Assembly: GCA_013365325.1 (NCBI GenBank)
Contig: JABVXV010000121.1
Location: 100,527 to 164,526 of the forward strand
DNA: 64,000 bases
Direction: 5' to 3'
Source: Dipetalonema caudispina
Lineage: Eukaryota; Nematoda; Chromadorea; Rhabditida; Onchocercidae
Under the pieces are notes generated by a model. The model searched no databases. It had not been told where the DNA came from and saw only the letters and a program-made list of their open reading frames with translations. The position numbers and the translations under genes were made by a program. How positions within the stretch are numbered: position 1 is the first letter of the stretch; each line of letters begins with the position of its first letter. This document shows, piece by piece, positions 63,436-64,000 of this stretch.

Positions 63436-64000
63436 CTGAAGGCAAAATATTGAAACAAGAACTGTTGAAGAAATTTCATTTGATAGACTCAAAATGGTGC
63501 ATACTACAAGTGAGAAATTGCAAGTAATGTTTATTTCGTTATTCTTTACTCATTTAATTTGAGGAAACAACAGAAGTTTACATTGATTAAAAAAAATCGT
63601 TTTTTATGCAGAAAGACACTGACCACAAAGTATGTAATGTGCGGAGATCAAATTGAGAAGTATTAAGAATTATGAATAGAGCGATTAATGTTCTCTATAA
63701 TGAACAAAAGGATGGAACAGTTTTTTAATACATTTAAGTAATACATTTGCATATCATTCTGGGCATTATTAGAGTAACACCTGGGGGGAGGAAATGATCT
63801 TATGAATATTGATTTTCGTTCTTGATTTTTTTTTTCTTAAATTGATTGCCTAATTAGTTTAGACTGCGTATAAGATTAGAAAAAAAAAATGTAACGTGTA
63901 TGATGCTTGGCGTATGTAGTAACAGTGCTATGGACAATTTTAATTAAATTGAAATGTAAAATTTCACTTTATTTTATCACCAATAATCATATGTTTTTGT
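63436..64000. other. Right-end flank
   Basis: About 560 AT-rich bases to the window edge. No exon with convincing splice signals was found; upstream exons of the minus-strand gene may lie beyond. Confidence 0.4.

Overview
The window looks like a gene-rich piece of a nematode genome, most likely a filarial (Onchocercidae-type) worm. It is very AT-rich and full of homopolymers and TA/ATT microsatellites. Every coding region is split into small exons with GT-AG introns and tttcag-type acceptors. Several initiator ATGs sit a few bases behind a lone 3' splice acceptor, as expected for spliced-leader trans-splicing. There is no bacterial-style operon, rRNA, tRNA, CRISPR array or intact transposon that I can see. 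Gene models were built by eye by joining exons whose splice phases agree. Lengths given as exact are for models whose phases close; models marked approximate were not closed exon by exon.

Layout, left to right. 1-4856 (+): 3' part of a CARMIL (capping-protein regulator) gene. 4857-9264: long AT-rich gap. 9265-13697 (+): an ornithine-decarboxylase homologue behind a spliced, AUG-free leader; it has lost the PLP lysine and other active-site residues, so it resembles an antizyme-inhibitor-type pseudoenzyme. 15263-19987 (-): a two-domain fused dehydratase/reductase homologue of the rhamnose-synthase (RHM / RML-2) type, also missing catalytic and dinucleotide-binding residues in both halves. 20885-23168 (+): TAF11 of TFIID. 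23169-28253: gap with two orphan exon candidates. 28254-32519 (+): D-aspartate/D-amino-acid oxidase, 356 aa. 33489-37810 (+): URI, the unconventional prefoldin. 39563-42851 (-): Rab27 (AEX-6 type), 213 aa. 44866-48203 (-): TMEM180/MFSD13A-type MFS membrane protein. 49538-53114 (+): a Smad2/3-type R-SMAD, 496 aa, with a non-canonical C-terminal tail.

The right end (53-64 kb) is the least ordinary part. I can assemble a six-exon, 119-aa secreted protein of no family I recognise (57169-59816, +). On the opposite strand, exons of a second gene (56485-59104, -, perhaps beginning beyond 63435) alternate with it. A short degenerate tandem repeat lies at 62572-62729.

The genes do not form one pathway. 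The themes that stand out are two neighbouring, convergent homologues of metabolic enzymes that both appear catalytically dead, and the interleaved pair of unknown genes at the right end. Both deserve transcript and homology checks.
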